This document shows, one piece after another, positions 63,703 to 64,000 of a DNA stretch of 64,000 nt. The stretch is from Diphasiastrum complanatum (taxonomy: Eukaryota > Streptophyta > Lycopodiopsida > Lycopodiales > Lycopodiaceae). A model generated the notes under the pieces. That model was not told where the DNA came from, made no database searches, and was given only the letters and a program-made list of their open reading frames with translations. Made by a program: the position numbers and the translations under genes. The DNA lies in the NCBI GenBank assembly GCA_029204225.1, contig CM055111.1:1934421-1998420 (forward strand), given 5' to 3'. Within the stretch, counting starts at the first letter, position 1. Each line of letters opens with the position of its first letter.

Positions 63703-63782
63703 ATATTTACAAACCAGCCACTTATTGGAAGACACTACTCATATATTTACAAACCAGCCACTTATTGGAGGACACTACTCAT
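63703..63782. repeat. Direct tandem duplication, 40-bp unit
   Basis: ATATTTACAAACCAGCCACT at 63703 and 63743, with one base different (GGAA/GGAG) over the unit. Just downstream of the putative stop, so possibly in the 3' UTR. Confidence 0.95.
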
Positions 63783-64000
63783 ATAGTTTGCAACAACTTC
63801 CATGTGTGGACTTTGCAGCAGTTTCTATTTTCTAGTGGCAATCGACAATGGGGACTTTTTTTTGAAGTGCGGGGAGATTGCTGGCCTTATAGACACGTAA
63901 TGCTCAGTGCTCAGAGTTTCTGTGGATTTTGGAGGCACCTCCTGCCACAGAATTTTCAAGCACACAGTGGCTAATGCCACAATCTGGAATGCCTGCTGTG
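63783..64000 (+). other. Window end, no feature recognised
   Basis: A frame from 63693 continues to 63974 but shows no LRR or DRC5-like sequence. Could be 3' UTR, a further intron or the next exon. Confidence 0.3.

Overview
The window looks like nuclear DNA of a land plant with a large, repeat-rich genome. Almost everything is decayed LTR retrotransposon (Ty1/copia, Ty3/gypsy with a chromodomain, and gag-only elements), long (CT)n tracts and low-copy intron sequence. No bacterial or organellar gene organisation is visible. The one real host gene I can assemble is a plus-strand homologue of DRC5/TCTE1, the leucine-rich-repeat subunit of the nexin-dynein regulatory complex of motile axonemes. 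Flowering plants and conifers have no motile sperm and are not expected to keep it. I therefore infer a fern or lycophyte, or a cycad/Ginkgo-type gymnosperm; the huge repeat-filled introns favour a fern or such a gymnosperm.

Layout. 1-5040: decayed unidentified ORFs and non-coding sequence. 5040-5960: Ty3/gypsy fragment (RNase H, start of integrase). 5934-10126: a copia-2-type LTR scrap, an 80-bp repeat array, and copia-1, a gag-deleted copia pol. 10127-22351: copia-2 with both LTRs. Its RNase H is split by a nested gag-only LTR element (15108-21169) whose LTR ends, near-perfect target duplication and resumption of the host reading frame can all be read. 22352-25080: AT-rich intergenic DNA with a tRNA-like SINE.

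25141-63696: the DRC5-like gene. Exons 1-3 lie within 0.9 kb. An 11.0-kb intron, a lone 172-nt exon 4 and a 24.8-kb intron follow, then exons 5-7 and a tentative exon 8 within 1.7 kb. All seven well-supported exons join in compatible phase into an uninterrupted 421-codon frame that matches the animal DRC5 layout from its N-terminal helical part through the LRRs. The gene therefore looks intact despite its introns.

Intron 3 carries minus-strand copia debris. Intron 4 holds a minus-strand chromovirus (37760-43450) hit by a copia whose LTR contains an ~830-bp CT tract (38708-41390). It also holds a 13.7-kb minus-strand copia shell (44323-58018) filled with nested gag-only elements on both strands, and an LTR-LTR remnant with two identical 116-bp segments (58620-59764). 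Three copies of one unusual gag type, with short CX2CX3HX4C zinc knuckles and no pol, make the gag-only family the second notable theme. Retroelement stops are mostly TAG/TGA in place of expected Trp, Gln or Arg codons, as expected from deamination of methylated cytosine.
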